Source of the DNA: Symsagittifera roscoffensis
Taxonomy: Eukaryota; Xenacoelomorpha; Acoela; Convolutidae
NCBI RefSeq assembly: GCF_963678635.1
Contig: NC_087065.1
Span: forward strand, 22,895,254 to 22,959,253
Length of the DNA: 64,000 bases
Direction of reading: 5' to 3'
Part shown: positions 1 through 11,050 of the stretch, in pieces
Layout of the letters: every line of letters begins with the position of its first letter
Position numbering within the stretch: the stretch's first letter is position 1
Program-made: the position numbers and the translations under genes
The notes under the pieces: model-generated
Databases searched by the model: none
What the model was told of the DNA's origin: nothing
What the model saw: only the letters and a program-made list of their open reading frames with translations

Positions 1-1044
1 TCTCAGTAGTAATTAGCGAATCCGAGAAAGCTCATCAATTGCGTGTCGTTCTTTGGTGCCTTCCATGTCAACACCGCTTGAACCGCTTCGGGATCCGGTC
101 TGACCCCGTGTTTATCTACAAGGCGACCCAGATACTTGATTGAGTCTCTCAGGATTTCGCACTTGGAAGGTTTGCATTTCAGGCCGGCCTAATTCATACA
201 AGTACGGAACTCGTCTAGTCTCTCTATATCGTCCTCCAGCGTTGATGTCGCGATGACCACGTCATCAACGTAACACATTATGAGGTTGCCATACTTTTTA
301 GTTACATTCGTGAGTGCCTGGGTCATTAATCATTGGAACGTAGCCGTCGCATTGCATAGTCCAAACGGCATTCTTTTCCACTGGTACAGCCCCAGTTCAC
401 ACGCGAAGCCTGTTTTCTCTCGATCTTGTTTTCTGAGGGGCACTTGCCAGAACGCAGAGCCCAAATTCAACGTCGTGAAGAATTTTGCATCTCCTAACTT
501 GGAGAGGCTCTCGTCGATGCGGGGAATCGGGTATGAGTCCTTTATCGTTACCGCAGTCAGGCAGCGGAAATCACAACAAAACCTATCTTGCCCCCCATCG
601 TTTTTGCCATGACCACAGCAAAAGCCGACGGTTCGATCATGTCATATTTATGTCATAATAAGATTTCAATTTTTTTTTCTGAATGCTTCGAATTTGTGTG
701 GGGTCATTCTCCTAGCTACCCCCTATCGATTCATGTCACAATAAGATTTCAATTTTTTTTCTGAATGCTTCGAATTTGTGTGGGGTCATTCTCCTAGCTA
801 CCCCCTATGAGGTACCGAACCCTCATCTATTTCTATCTCATGTTCTACAAAACTGCAGCAGCCTATATCAACCTTTTGCATAAAAAAACGTCTGCATTTC
901 GATTCAACACCGCTCTGAACGAGTCTAGCTCCTTATCTGGTAATTTGTTTTTCAAGTGCTCCATCTCAGGTAGGACCGGCTTTGATGCTAACTCTGATTC
1001 CGTTTGTCTCTCAGGAAAATTTGAGCAACTAGACAGCCCATTGT
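1..1044 (-). pseudogene. Element C Pol: protease-RT linker and reverse transcriptase, broken
   Basis: The minus-strand translation matches RT of elements A and B: the LDT/A-IPHREGARRMTPHK start, the MIEPS block followed by VVMAKK, and the polymerase motif YVDD encoded at 272-261. The left edge holds the LTWKAP...SFLGFANYY region that precedes RNase H. RT would copy element RNA into cDNA inside the particle. The frame is interrupted by frameshifts, and an 82-bp segment around the RT start is present twice (about 648-812). 813-1044 encodes the linker between protease and RT (NFPER... KPVLPEMEHLK). It is non-functional as it stands. Confidence 0.8.
648..812. repeat. 82-bp tandem duplication inside element C RT
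   Basis: Two adjacent copies share GATTTCAATTTTTTTT, CTGAATGCTTCGAATTTG and TGGGGTCATTCTCCTAG. They encode (minus strand) the start of the RT palm (MTPHKFEAF...). The duplication puts the RT frame out and is private to element C; A and B have one copy. Confidence 0.8.
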
Positions 1045-1830
1045 CTAATTTGATTTCATTGAAAACAACTTTTTAGAAGACTTCAAGTCACTTATTCTCT
1101 TTAATATGCATTCTTGCTTGGCATGTAAAAGACAGACAGTTACATCGTATCTCTTAAAGTTCTCCACACTCTGATAGTCTGTGTGTAGAGGCAATGCATA
1201 GCCAAGCTTTTTCCCTCGTTGTATCGTCACGGTTGTTGCCTCTGTGTTCAACAACACACTCACACACAGTCCGCTCTGAGTGAGTGAGAAGCAACCGATG
1301 TAGATCCGGCCTACCTGGTCACTTGCAGCGGTCACGTGAGCTTTAGTGTAAATGTCTATGCCGCCCACATTCATCAAAATTGGATATGGGCCAAAAACTT
1401 CAATGTAGTGTGCATCTACTTCCATGAGTCTCGTCCATCCTGTTGTGAGCAACGCTCTCACGACCCTATAATCCAACTTGGGATCTTTCTCTCTCAGGTA
1501 TTCCGCGTAGATGTCTAGAAGTACCAGCGTGATCTCGGACGGTTCACACAAGTTCTTTGCCACCTGATGGCCTGCGACTGATATGATCAACATTGTTTTC
1601 GTCCCCTCTCTTGTCATGCCGAAGGTCTTCCCCGAGATGACATTCAACTTAAGATCCTGCTTCTTGGTTTCCTGATTGTCCTCTTCTTTCGTTGTTCTCC
1701 CTAGAATGTCAAGTTTCTCGCGCAGCTCTGTGATCTCCAACTCAGACCTTACCCACTGCTCAACTTCTTTCGTAGCCAACTCTTGCTGAACAACCTGTAA
1801 GGCCGTCCGTGCCGCTAGCCCATAATCCAC
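1045..1830 (-). pseudogene. Element C Gag-Pro C-terminal region lacking the protease
   Basis: A 261-codon open stretch on the minus strand. Its first about 180 residues match the region between the zinc knuckles and the protease of A and B (GLAARTALQ... KLNVISGKTFGM... HLDIYA-like ...ALLTTG). At about 1291 the sequence jumps from the GRIYIG block straight to the SLTQSGLCVSVLLNT block, which in A and B lies about 190 residues further on. The deleted part contains the aspartic protease motif DTGA. The deletion keeps the frame open, so the product would be a Gag-Pol without protease. Confidence 0.75.
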
Positions 1831-1848
1831 TTTGAGCGCACCGACTGA

Positions 1849-3389
1849 CTATGCCGCAGCGCAAGAGGCAATCGCCTCATCAGGTAAGGTCTTTATCTTC
1901 TTGTTCGTGAATGTGCCTGGTGTCACCTCTGTCTTCGGCGATTCGGCTTCATTCATCAGGCTTGCTAGGCTAGCCTTGACCCCTGAAAGCGCCTCTTCAT
2001 GGCGGGGATGCTTCGCGTCCGCCACTGCATCCGAGAATTGAGTGCAATCCGACTTGAAATGTCCCTCTAAATTACAGAAGAAGCATATCGGTCCATACTT
2101 CATTATGGGCCCTCTCACATACTCTTCGTGGTCCTCGTCGCTTGCATCAACGTCGTCAAGAAAGTAGCCTATCGCCTTCATTTTTTGCTGGTAAGTAGAA
2201 CAGGCTGAAACATGGTGGTCCATCAAACCACAATTCGCACTTGACCTCATTTTATCCATGTCGTGAGGAGGTCTGTACCAACTGGAATTCGCGCCAGTAT
2301 TTGTTCCACTGTAGAAGCCGTAATTGCTGTAACGATTTTGCGCCCTTGGTTTTATAAGCAATTACTCACGCGACTTCATGCCCAAATCATCGGGCGTGGG
2401 CAGTTGATCTAGCGATAGGGTGAAATGTGAGGCCAACATGGTTTTTACTCCATTCGTGAATTTTGAGGCAATGGCCAAGTTCCGCTCCGATATCCTCTCG
2501 TCAGGGTTGCTTTTCCTTCTGAGTAACTCGAGGTCATCCAAAAACTTGTCTATTGATTCGTCATCTCTTTGACGCCTCTTTTCAAACTTCGCCATAGCTT
2601 GATGCTCCTGTACAGCCAAGCTGAAACGATTCAGCAAGATGTCGAATTTTTTGCGAGCACTGTCTGGTTCGTTAACTCCTTTTCGCCATTACACAGCTCA
2701 GGGCCGTGCCCTCTAGGTTTCTTGTCAGTGCGCTGCATTCCTGTTTCTTGGAGAGATTCTCCTCCTCAAAATTTAAATTCATCACCTCTATCCAGGTATC
2801 GATGCAGCCATCTGATTCGTCCTGGTTTGATTTGGGCTTTTTGAGTGTCCTTTTTGACCTCTCTCCTATCTCGGTTGACTTCGAGAGTTTGGTGATGAAT
2901 GTTTCAAGAGATCTGTTCAAAGGCTCAAACATTGAAGTGTACATCGTTGTGTCCTGCAAGACGGTAGTCAGATCCGGCACTGATCTGACTTGTGGCATTG
3001 TCGGTAACCGTGCCCCCGACGTGGCATCCGCTTCTGGCTTGGCCGGATTTGTCCGACCTGGATGCCCTGGATCTCTACCTATGGTTAGATTCGAAACTCG
3101 TTCTTGATCTCGGCTGAGCCCCTGTATAACTGCCGGCGCCGTCTCCGTCAGTCGCATGGTGTGAGTCCTCCATTGGAGCGGGACGCTTGTCCCAGTTGCT
3201 ACCGCTGAAGATCTCATCATGCTTCCGCATCATCAGGTCAGCTTTAGCATCTAACTTTTTCTCCAGGATAGTCATCGTATAAGCATGGGTGTTGTCATGA
3301 TTGTTCAACAACCGCTCGATTTCTCTCGCCATCCTACTGTCTCTTTCTTGTGACTCCTTGGTTGCCAGCGCCAGCTTTCCGCCAGGCAC
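1849..3389 (-). pseudogene. Element C Gag: capsid-like region and zinc knuckles, broken in several frames
   Basis: Minus-strand pieces at 1849-2361, 2362-2637, 2672-3220 and 3075-3389 together cover the Gag of A and B: SDGCIDTWIEVM, LEGTAL, FEKRRQRDDESID, LASKFTNGVK-type blocks, then two knuckles. The second knuckle (CFFCNLEGHFKSDC) is complete (CX2CX4HX4C). In the first, the leading Cys is replaced by Ser (SANCG...). Gag would form the particle and bind RNA. The piece at 3075-3389 carries a coiled-coil-like segment (EIERLLNNHDN... KKLDAKADLMMRKHDE), matching the TKLDAI/TKIDAM segment of A and B. Confidence 0.75.
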
Positions 3390-3533
3390 TGATCAGTGTC
3401 CCGAATCAGCTAGGTCTGATCCCTTCTCGCTTGTGACTTTGCGTCTGTCAGCTCGTCTCTCAATCTTTCATGGCCTTTTTGAGCCCTTTCTTCAACTCGA
3501 TCCATCTTCTTGTTCATATCAAGTCGCAGTTCT

Positions 3534-4423
3534 TCAAGGCGTCATTGCACCGGCAAACATGTCACTCAAGTCACCAGCCGTTCCCAGCACTGTGGTAAGA
3601 CCCAGAGACGATGACGTCAATTGAGTTTGCAGCCTGGTGCTCGATGATGCAGCAACCTTTTGTGTGCCCATCGCCATCATCAGCGTCTTGTATGTCGAGG
3701 TTGCTCCCATCGTCATCTCATCCGACATTGGTCTAGTCGGCGAGACAGACAACGCTTTCTTGCTCTTCTTCTGACTCGGGCTAGGTGTAAAGTCCATGTC
3801 CGAGTGCACCATCCCCGGACCGTCACATCCAGAAGACAATCCATCAGTTTGAACGTACAATCCATGCGTTCATCGTACTTTGTCTTGAAGCTTCTTTTCG
3901 CTTTTGAGAGTTCACGATTGTTCCTTTCTCCGACTATCGTTTTTGGTCTCTGATTTGGACGTCCCCTTAAACATGAGTTCCTCTCGTACTCCGACCTCGG
4001 AACGCTCCGAGGTCTCTTGAGTTTTCTCGGTTTCTTCCTGCTCAGAATCCTCGCCAGGTCTCCCAGGTCCTCGCGATGGTGGTGGTGGGGTCGGATTAGC
4101 GTTTGCTCCCCTTCCTCGAAGGGATCAATGGGTGTCACGTTAGCAGCTCTGGCCTCGGCGTCCCGTTTTTCATCACCATCTCGATTCTTCTCCTTTCTTA
4201 GTTTCATTCCGCTCACTGAAAGATCACTATGACCTTCACTTGATTGTTCACAAACGAAAACGTCGGAAATGCTACTAATCGAGGATTGGCTACGCCGTGA
4301 TTTGAATCTCAGCGTGCTTCCCGTGCTCAGCCTGGGAATCTTAGTTGATTCTCCTAGCGAGTCTCTGCGCTGCATAATTCGTGATAACAAAATTATCTTT
4401 TGACGACAATGCACAAGCTCCAA
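3534..4423 (-). pseudogene. Element C Gag N-terminal region, broken
   Basis: Minus-strand pieces at 3534-3860 and 3713-4423 give a Ser/Arg-rich, very charged N-terminus (SRRSQSSISSISD, a run of four His, KKPRKLKRPR). The position, between the leader and the capsid region, equals the N-terminal charged region of Gag in A (11832-12756) and B (42766-44012), but similarity is weak. I infer the same role and cannot name a domain. Two frames are needed to read it through. Confidence 0.5.
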
Positions 4424-5458
4424 AAAAAATTAAAAAAAATTGCTTAAGCCTGCTTACTCAACTCCTTCATTACCAAAAATATCCCTTCAATCTCTTAGAG
4501 ATGCTATCAGTGACTCAGCTAAAGTTACACACAGGGCCTATCCAGTGTTAAGTTATTACTAATTCCACACAGTCACCTAGTAGAACAGTATCACAAAACT
4601 TCGAATGATATTATTAGTAGTCGTTAATCAAAATTAATGTACCCTCCTTTGCGGCAAAATATCCGAGCTAAGACCCTGAACTCGGAAGTTTGCAATCGAT
4701 GGAGGGTGCAATTGGACCGCACCAACTGTGCCCCCACCACTTAAATTTTAATGAAATAGTACCCGAAGGATACTAAAATTGTATCAACGTTACCCAACAT
4801 TCGTTGTGGATGTTGCCTTGTTGCCTCTTGCTGATTCAGGAGCACGTCTGTCAGATTGCCACTCTACCCTCCGGTCACCGGCAAAATTATCATTAACGTG
4901 CGTAAATACTCAAACAACACTCAAGGGAAGGTACATTACCCACCACCAAAACCTTCAAACTTTCAATCAGAAATGATAAAAATCATTCTGAAACAACAAC
5001 AATAGGAAGGCCAGATCTCGTCCCGTCCCAAAATAATAAATAAACTGTCGTTATATATTTTTTTTTACTGTTTTTGGTCTTTTTTATGGGTATTTTACTG
5101 TTTTTTGTACTTTCTTGTTTTCAAGTAATTTTATTTTTGGTTTTTTCTTAGTTATACACTCTTTTTATTGGGTTTTACGCTTTCTCTTTAATTGTTTTTG
5201 ATCCGAGGGTCTTTGGACAGGCGGGCTCGCGACTTCCCACCTAACACTCCGGCCCCGGAGTTTTTGGTCTCAACTAAGTTAAAAAGCTAAAAAGTACCAG
5301 GCGGAGGGTCGGTACCTTCCGCCTAAAACAACAAAAGACATTAAGGCCCCTAACTCGGGCATACGCCTGGAGCGGAAGGTTCGTCGCTGAAACAATTGCT
5401 GATCATGATGGTCTTATGCTTTTAACAGGCCTTCCCAAGAGCGCCATAAAAACGTCTA
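4424..5458 (-). other. Element C 5' leader, no gene seen
   Basis: Non-coding stretch between Gag and LTR. It has a T-rich tract at 5050-5200 (A-rich on the element's sense strand) with counterparts in the leaders of A (9769-9830) and B (40085-40190). Next to the LTR is the sequence shared by all three leaders, including a possible primer-binding site on the minus strand at 5446-5434. Confidence 0.6.
5434..5446 (-). promoter_or_regulatory. Candidate primer-binding site, element C
   Basis: Minus strand TGGCGCTCTTGGG, 12 nt inside the LTR end. The same block (TGGCGCTCCTGGG) follows the LTRs of A and B at the same spacing. It starts with TGG, as expected for pairing to a tRNA CCA end; the 12-nt offset is larger than usual. 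Confidence 0.4.
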
Positions 5459-6392
5459 TGTAACATTCGCCCAAATACTACATAGTGACGGTGCGTAGAA
5501 AAAGCACCTATTGACGACTGGCCGGCGTCAGTTACCTAAGTTCTACCCGTTTTTCACCATCTCGACCTAGCCTAATGGTTTTCTGGTCTGTTTAGGGCTA
5601 AGTAAAAGTTTTTAGGCCAGAATTCAAACGATTTTTGATAAGTTTTCGTTTGCATGCGAAAACAACCACATAACTGGGTCTCGGATCCCCAGACTACGTG
5701 ATTGCTATCAAAAACACGGCTCGAATATCATACTTTACTATGTTTTTATATCAGTCTATATCAGTTATATACTAAATCCATTGGAGATGAATTGACCCTT
5801 TCCTCTTTCTAGCTACTCATGCTCCGAAATACTAAACAGTATTGGAGTTAATTCAAATGTTCAGGGATTTAAAGTAGCTAAAAATATGCGTTTATTACAG
5901 TCTCTCAGCATATATCAGTCTCCGGGCACCTGGCTTCCAACTCCGTACTTCCCTGGAAATAACGTCGTTAACTTCTGAATTTCGTGGCACGGAAGGGTAC
6001 TGTTACGCTCCGGATGTTTCACTGAAGTCTCCTTTTGTGAGATCTCTTCCTGCTAAGTGTCTTGTCCTGTCCTGCTACCACGATAGGACGTCTCATTGTT
6101 CTGGTGTTTTTCTATTGACCGTTTTTTATTCTGTATCTCCGGTTGTGTGTAAATTGTTCGTCTTGTCTGGCAAATATGGCCATTTCTGCATTTCTCAGAA
6201 ATAGACCGCAGAGAATCGAAATTTACTGACCCTCCTTATTACTAATATTTGATCACCAAAGCCTTTATCGTCATTTTTCTAGTGGCGCAGCAGGTTCATT
6301 TGTGCCAACCCGTGGGAATGGCACAAAGATTCAAGTTTGTACTCGAATTATAGATTCCATTTTAGCACTTAGCGCGGAAAACTCTATTGTCA
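5459..6392 (-). repeat. LTR of element C (5' LTR, minus strand)
   Basis: The left edge TGTAACATTCGCCC is the reverse complement of the GGGCGAATGTTACA end of element B's LTRs. Inside, reverse-complement blocks match the other LTRs (CTGGGTCTCGGATCCCCAGAC, TTGACCCTTTCCTC...TAGCTACTCATG). The right edge is set by length (about 934 bp) and the weak TTGTCA end, so it is approximate. This is the most diverged LTR in the window together with that of element A. Confidence 0.7.
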
Positions 6393-6468
6393 CGAGTGTC
6401 CTATTTTTATAGCACTGTGCGTGTTTTTTGTTTTTCTACAGATTCACCTGTCTCTTATCACTAAGCGC

Positions 6469-7388
6469 TGTAAGTTTTGCCCGGAATTACCGACCGAAGG
6501 CAATTATAGCTAGGTTCTAAAACGATTAGCCAGCGTCTAAACACAGCTTCACGTACTTTTAACTTTCTCTATTAAAGCCATTTCTATGTGTGGTTCCTTA
6601 ACATCGGGTCGACAAAGTCATTATCATTTTGTGCTATCGGCCAGATCTCGTAAATTAAATTAGTTACATGCAAAAATAGTGAGCTCATAGCTGGGTCTCA
6701 GTATCTCCAGACCACGAGGTCACTCCTAAAAACAGGGCTACTTTTTATTATCATATTGCTATTGTTTTTGTTCAGTAGATAAAAATCATCATATCCATCG
6801 GAGTTCGATCAACCCTTTCCCTCAACTCCTAGCTTCTCATACTTTGAAAAATGAATCAGTTGTTAATTAAATGCAACTCCGGACATGCCAGGAAGCAAAA
6901 AATGTTTAAAAAAGTTTCAGTCTTTTTTCGAGACTCTTTCGTATTCTCGAATCCGGACGAAGAGCAGTCTTGTCGTCCTTCTGGAAGGGTAAAGAACTCC
7001 TCCCGTTACCCCTCCGATTTCTCGGGAATTGTTCGGCAACGATTGTACAGTTACAATTGTTACAATTCGGACCGTTCTTCCGTAAGAGTCGTCAAATATA
7101 ATTCTGTCGTTCTCTATAATTTCTCGTACGCCTTGCTTGTCTTAGCGAAAATCGTTGTTCTGGTTTTCTCGGTTTTCAGCGTTCGCGAAAATTAAAATTG
7201 TTACGTGTCATGCACGCCCAAATCGAAATTTTAAAAATTATTTTGTCACTCCAAATTGACCTCTCCAATTCGTTAATTTGAACGATTAACACCGTTTAAC
7301 CGTCACAAGTGCCAATTTTTCCACTCGGCTGCTATCAATAAAATTTCGATGTCATGCATTTTGACCGCCATTCTGGTCGAATGTCACA
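6469..7388 (-). repeat. Solo LTR D, minus strand
   Basis: Reverse complement of the family LTR from TGTAAGTTTTGCCCGG at the left to CGAATGTCACA at the right. It contains the GGGTCGACAAAG, CCGAAAG-type, CCCAGACCACGAGG and GATCAACCCTTTCCCTC blocks of the family. No element body is attached on either side, so it is a solo LTR, probably left by recombination between two LTRs. It is flanked by a 3-bp direct repeat CGC (6466-6468 and 7389-7391). Confidence 0.8.
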
Positions 7389-7417
7389 CGCGTGTTTGTG
7401 ACATTCGACCAGAATGG
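7368..7417. repeat. Perfect 20-bp inverted repeat at the LTR-LTR junction
   Basis: Arms 7368-7387 and 7398-7417 are perfectly complementary, with a 10-nt loop (ACGCGTGTTT). It exists because two LTRs meet with their 5' ends facing each other. Confidence 0.9.
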
Positions 7418-8295
7418 ACCAAAATGCAGATTCAGCATATTCGAGTTTTTAACAGCGAACCTTCCGAAATGACGGTTTTAAGCGATTAACGACGTTATTG
7501 GGATGATTAGTCAAACGGTGAAGGTCAAGATATTCTTGTATTTTGAAATTTTAAAAATTCGAAGTATGACGTCATATTTCTATGAACCGTCAGAAACGGC
7601 CATTTTGGCAGAAAACCGGAGGAAAAACACAACATTAGTTGCGATAGCGTGACAACGAGAATTGTGCTTGAAAAACAACGACGAATTGCAGAAGAAGCAG
7701 AGACCGCTCCGAGTTGCAACTATTGTGTCGCTACAATATTTGCAAGGCCGTTGCGAACAACGGTGAAGGGTGGAAAACCAGCCTTCCGGAAGGAGAATAA
7801 GAGCCTTATTTCCCCGGATTCAGGAATCCGGAGGGGTCTGGGACTGGAACTTTTATTAACTTATATAAACTTTTAGCTTCCCTGAGTTGAATTTAATTAA
7901 AATCTGAATTCATTTTGCTAGGATGAGAAGCTAGGAGTTGGGGGAAAGGGTTGATCCATCTTCGATGGAGATGATGATTTTTATCTACTGAAGAAAAACA
8001 ATAATAATTCAATAAGTAGTAGTAGCCCTGTTTTTAGGAGTGACCTCGTGGTCTGGGGATACTGAGACCCAGCCATGAGCTCACTATTTCTGCATGTAAT
8101 TAAGTTAATTTGAGTGTTTTGACCGAAGCCGAAAGCAGTAAAGTTTTTTGTCGACCCGATGTTAGAAAGACCACCGAAAGTACTGGCTTGGTAGAGACGG
8201 TTAAAAGCATGTAAAGCTCTGTTTAGACGTTGGCCAGTCGTCTTAGGACTTAGTTTTATTTTCCGTCGATATGTATCTTCCGGGCGAATGTTACA
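7397..8295 (+). repeat. Solo LTR, plus strand
   Basis: Starts TGTGACATTCGACCAGAATG and ends CGGGCGAATGTTACA, with the family blocks in order, including the U3 hairpin (7714-7745, one mismatch), TATATAAA at 7862-7869 and CTGAGACCCAGCCATGA. It closely resembles element B's LTRs. No body is attached. It is flanked by a 3-bp direct repeat GTT (7394-7396 and 8296-8298). Confidence 0.85.
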
Positions 8296-8597
8296 GTTCT
8301 AATGAAATCAGAAGTTTGTTTTAATTTAACAGTGATAGCGCCCAAGTTTGAACTGAAATAATCGTGAACCCACTGATAAGAAATCAGAATACCAGCTAAA
8401 AAATTGACATCGCAGATGCCGTAATTGATTGATAGACATAGAGTTCGAGCGGCGGGGGGGGGGGAGGGTGTATCAGTTTTTTGCCCAATGGTTTCTGCTT
8501 TTGGGACTATCGTTTGCTTGTTTGCTTTGCCGCCTGAGTTTTCGTAGCAACTTGGACTCTAAAAAATTTGGAATTTTTTCAATTATTCTGACTGCTA
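8296..8597. other. Spacer between solo LTR and element A, no gene seen
   Basis: About 300 bp of unique-looking DNA with a G-run near 8453-8465. No coding or structural signal recognised. Confidence 0.5.
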
Positions 8598-9530
8598 TGT
8601 CATAAGTCCCAATCGTGCAATCTCGGAGGTTATGTGCCAGTCGGTCATATCTGGAAGTTTGACCTTGAGGGACATGAAAATACGTGATTTTGGAGTGAAG
8701 TTTTTATTTTCAAAATTTCGAATGGAGCCTGTCATGCTCAGTTTTCTCGCACCAACTGAAAACACAAAAAGTGAAAAATCAGAACGACCGATTTACAATC
8801 GCGGGAAAAAGCTTGAATAAAACAGCGGGAAACTGATATTCGCAATTTCCCGATACAAAATAAGACACGAGTAGAGCTGTCCTATCCTGAAATAGGAGGA
8901 GAAATAATAAAAAGAAGAGAGAACAACTATTCAAAACGAACGAGAGTGAGCCTTCAATGGAAAGGTGGACAGCTTGAGTGTCCCAATGGTTCATACAAAA
9001 ACTCAGATTCTAGAGTCAGAATTTACTTTTGTTATCAAAACTGATCAGTATTAAACTTATCTAGTTATATTATCCAATTCTTGAGTTGCTTATCAATCTA
9101 ATTATTCCTTGTACTCGAGTGCATCAACATGTGAGTCCCTAATTTAATTTTCTCGAGTGTGTTTTATTATTGTTATGTTGAGATAAGGCGAGTTTTAGGT
9201 TGATCCATCTGAAATGGATCAAAGTTCCACTGTCCAATAAAAAGTAACTTAACGGATTGTTCCGACCCTGTTTTTAACGGCGTTCGTGTATTTTGGGTAT
9301 TTTGAGACCTAAGTATGGGAACGTTCTTATTTTCTAGAGTGGGGGGATATTTTGGTAGTAGCCTTTAAGCTGTAACGGGCTCTAGTCTCATGTCGCAAGC
9401 GAACTGAATTGGCTCCGACCGTTCTTGAGGTAGAAAAACACAAGAGATAGTGTCCCTGACTCTTGAGCCAATGATTATAGGGCCTATTTTTCTTAAGCCT
9501 CATATGTGACCGAAGTAGGCGACTGTTACA
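8598..9530 (+). repeat. 5' LTR of element A
   Basis: The right end GACTGTTACA is followed by the same TAGTGTTTTTATGGCGCTCCTGGG leader start seen after B's LTR (split here as two shared blocks). The inner blocks GGTTGATCCATCTGAAATGG, CCCTGTTTTTAACGG and GTATTTTGAGACC match the family. The left end TGTCATAAG at 8598 is inferred from length (933 bp versus 899-934 for the others) and weak alignment. Confidence 0.65.
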
Positions 9531-9541
9531 TAGTGTTTTTA

Positions 9542-9556
9542 TGGCGCTCCTGGGTG
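9542..9556 (+). promoter_or_regulatory. Candidate primer-binding site, element A
   Basis: TGGCGCTCCTGGGTG starts 11 nt after the LTR end. It is conserved in position and sequence in B (39818) and C (5446, minus). Confidence 0.4.
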
Positions 9557-9994
9557 TTTTTACGACATCATGACTACGGAATCGAACCCACTTGACACAG
9601 CTCCGGGCTGCATGCCCATTCTAGAGTACCGGTGGTACGGTTCAGCGGGAACGTGTAAGCCTTCCGGTTGTACCGTGATAGCTTTTTAAGAAAACTTGAG
9701 AAAACTACCTGGTACGCTCTCCGAACGAGGCCTAGCTAACCGAGTAATGGGGGGCAACTAAGGAAACAAAAACAAGAAAAAAGTATAGAAAAAGGAACAA
9801 AAACCATAAAACGAAAAGACAGTGACTTTGATACCGGACCATTTGGATCAAACCTTTATATTAATTAAATAGTATACCCATACTGTTTTATAAGACCGAT
9901 TGTTTCGATCAATCTAGCAATTTAAACCAGTGACTTCAATAAGGTGCCCGAGTGGGGGGCGTTGTTAAGGGTTTTCAGATAGATTGCAACCTAG

Positions 9995-10192
9995 CCGGAC
10001 CACTAGGAGACTTGACTGGAAGAGGTGACCAGTCGAGTGGGAAAGTGGTTCACAAGGATCGAACCGGACCACTAGGAGACTTGACTGGAAAAGGTGACCA
10101 GCCGAGTGGGAAAGTGGTTCAGAAGTACTGAGCTGAACCCACTGGAAACTTGACTGGAAGAGGTGACCAGCCAAGTGGGAAAGTGGTGCTGC
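9995..10192 (+). repeat. 69-bp tandem repeat, three units, in element A leader
   Basis: Units begin near 9995, 10064 and 10133. Shared text: GACTTGACTGGAAGAGGTGA, CCAG(T/C)CGAGTGGGAAAGTGG. The third unit is the most diverged. It also reads as an open frame on the minus strand with a 23-residue repeat (LSHSAGHLFQSS...), which I take as a by-product of the repeat. Confidence 0.8.
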
Positions 10193-10433
10193 TGTCAAGT
10201 GCAGAACAGAGACAACCAACACAGGATCACTACAAGAGGACGCACAGGGGTGTTCTCAAGTTGGGCAGCGGGTATCGTTAGAATCCACATTACATTATAG
10301 GAGATAAGTGTAAAATTGGATAAGCGGAGCCCCGTTGTTTTGAGGAAGTTTTTGCACAAGCAGGCCTGGAAACAGGTCTACGGTTTTCTCTCGAGAGGTT
10401 TAGCACCCGCTGCTTAAGGGACTTTTCGGCTTA

Positions 10434-10486
10434 AGAGGGGGGCTAAAGAGGGGGGGGGGGGTTAGCAGGGGGGCTGGTTAAGTTAG
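10434..10486 (+). other. G-rich tract in element A leader
   Basis: Successive runs of 6, 12 and 6 G separated by short A/T spacers. It could fold as a G-quadruplex in the element RNA; this is inference from base composition only. Confidence 0.5.
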
Positions 10487-11050
10487 AGGTTAGCGGTTGT
10501 AAATTGTAAAAAGGGGGGACACGTTAGAGTAACTAATTGTTCGGCATCGTCGATTTAGTTACATTAGATATTCACACGCGTTGGTTATAAGAAGCGGATA
10601 TCCAAAATTAAAACCAGGTTAAGGTAGGTACCCTAGTCGGATCGGTACGGGGGAACGGACATAGACAGTTTTTGTGATACCCCATAGGATCGCTAGCAGG
10701 TGGGAGGAAAACGCGTGGCAATCGGGTACCAGACATTTTTCGGACAAAGATTGACATTGGTCAACCTTGAATTTCAGGAGAATTCATCCATCTGTTTTTG
10801 AAATTTTTCCAGTTTAAACTTTTACGTTTTGGTAAAAATTTGTTGTTGGTATTTTAACGAATAGGTGATCACAAGATACTTTCGGGGAATTTAGGGTTTC
10901 AAATACAGGGGGATCAGTATTTGGGTTTTGACCAGTAAGATAGGGATTTTGGGAAAAATTTCACTAGAGCTCAAGTGGTGGTAAAAAGAACAGTGGTTCA
11001 ACAGTCCCTACAACGAAGAAGAAGAGACCCGACATCCAGACACTCAGTGA

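Larger units (their letters stand above)
1..6392 (-). mobile_element. Element C: decayed Ty3/Gypsy-type LTR retroelement, 5' part
   Basis: Read on the minus strand from right to left, this stretch has an LTR (5459-6392), a leader (4424-5458), a basic/coiled N-terminal Gag region, Gag with zinc knuckles, a Pol linker and the first half of reverse transcriptase. It runs off the left edge of the window, so the rest of pol and the 3' LTR are not seen. The proteins are clearly the same family as elements A and B, and by eye closer to B. The copy is dead: many frameshifts and stops, a missing protease and an 82-bp tandem duplication in RT. The family assignment rests on domain order and on the RT and Gag motifs. 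Confidence 0.85.

Noticed and set aside
6851-7195. 114-codon plus-strand open frame
   Set aside because: Lies wholly inside the minus-strand solo LTR and has no conserved motif.
9965-10222. Minus-strand 85-codon frame with LSHSAGHLFQSS repeats
   Set aside because: Explained by the three 69-bp tandem units of the element A leader.
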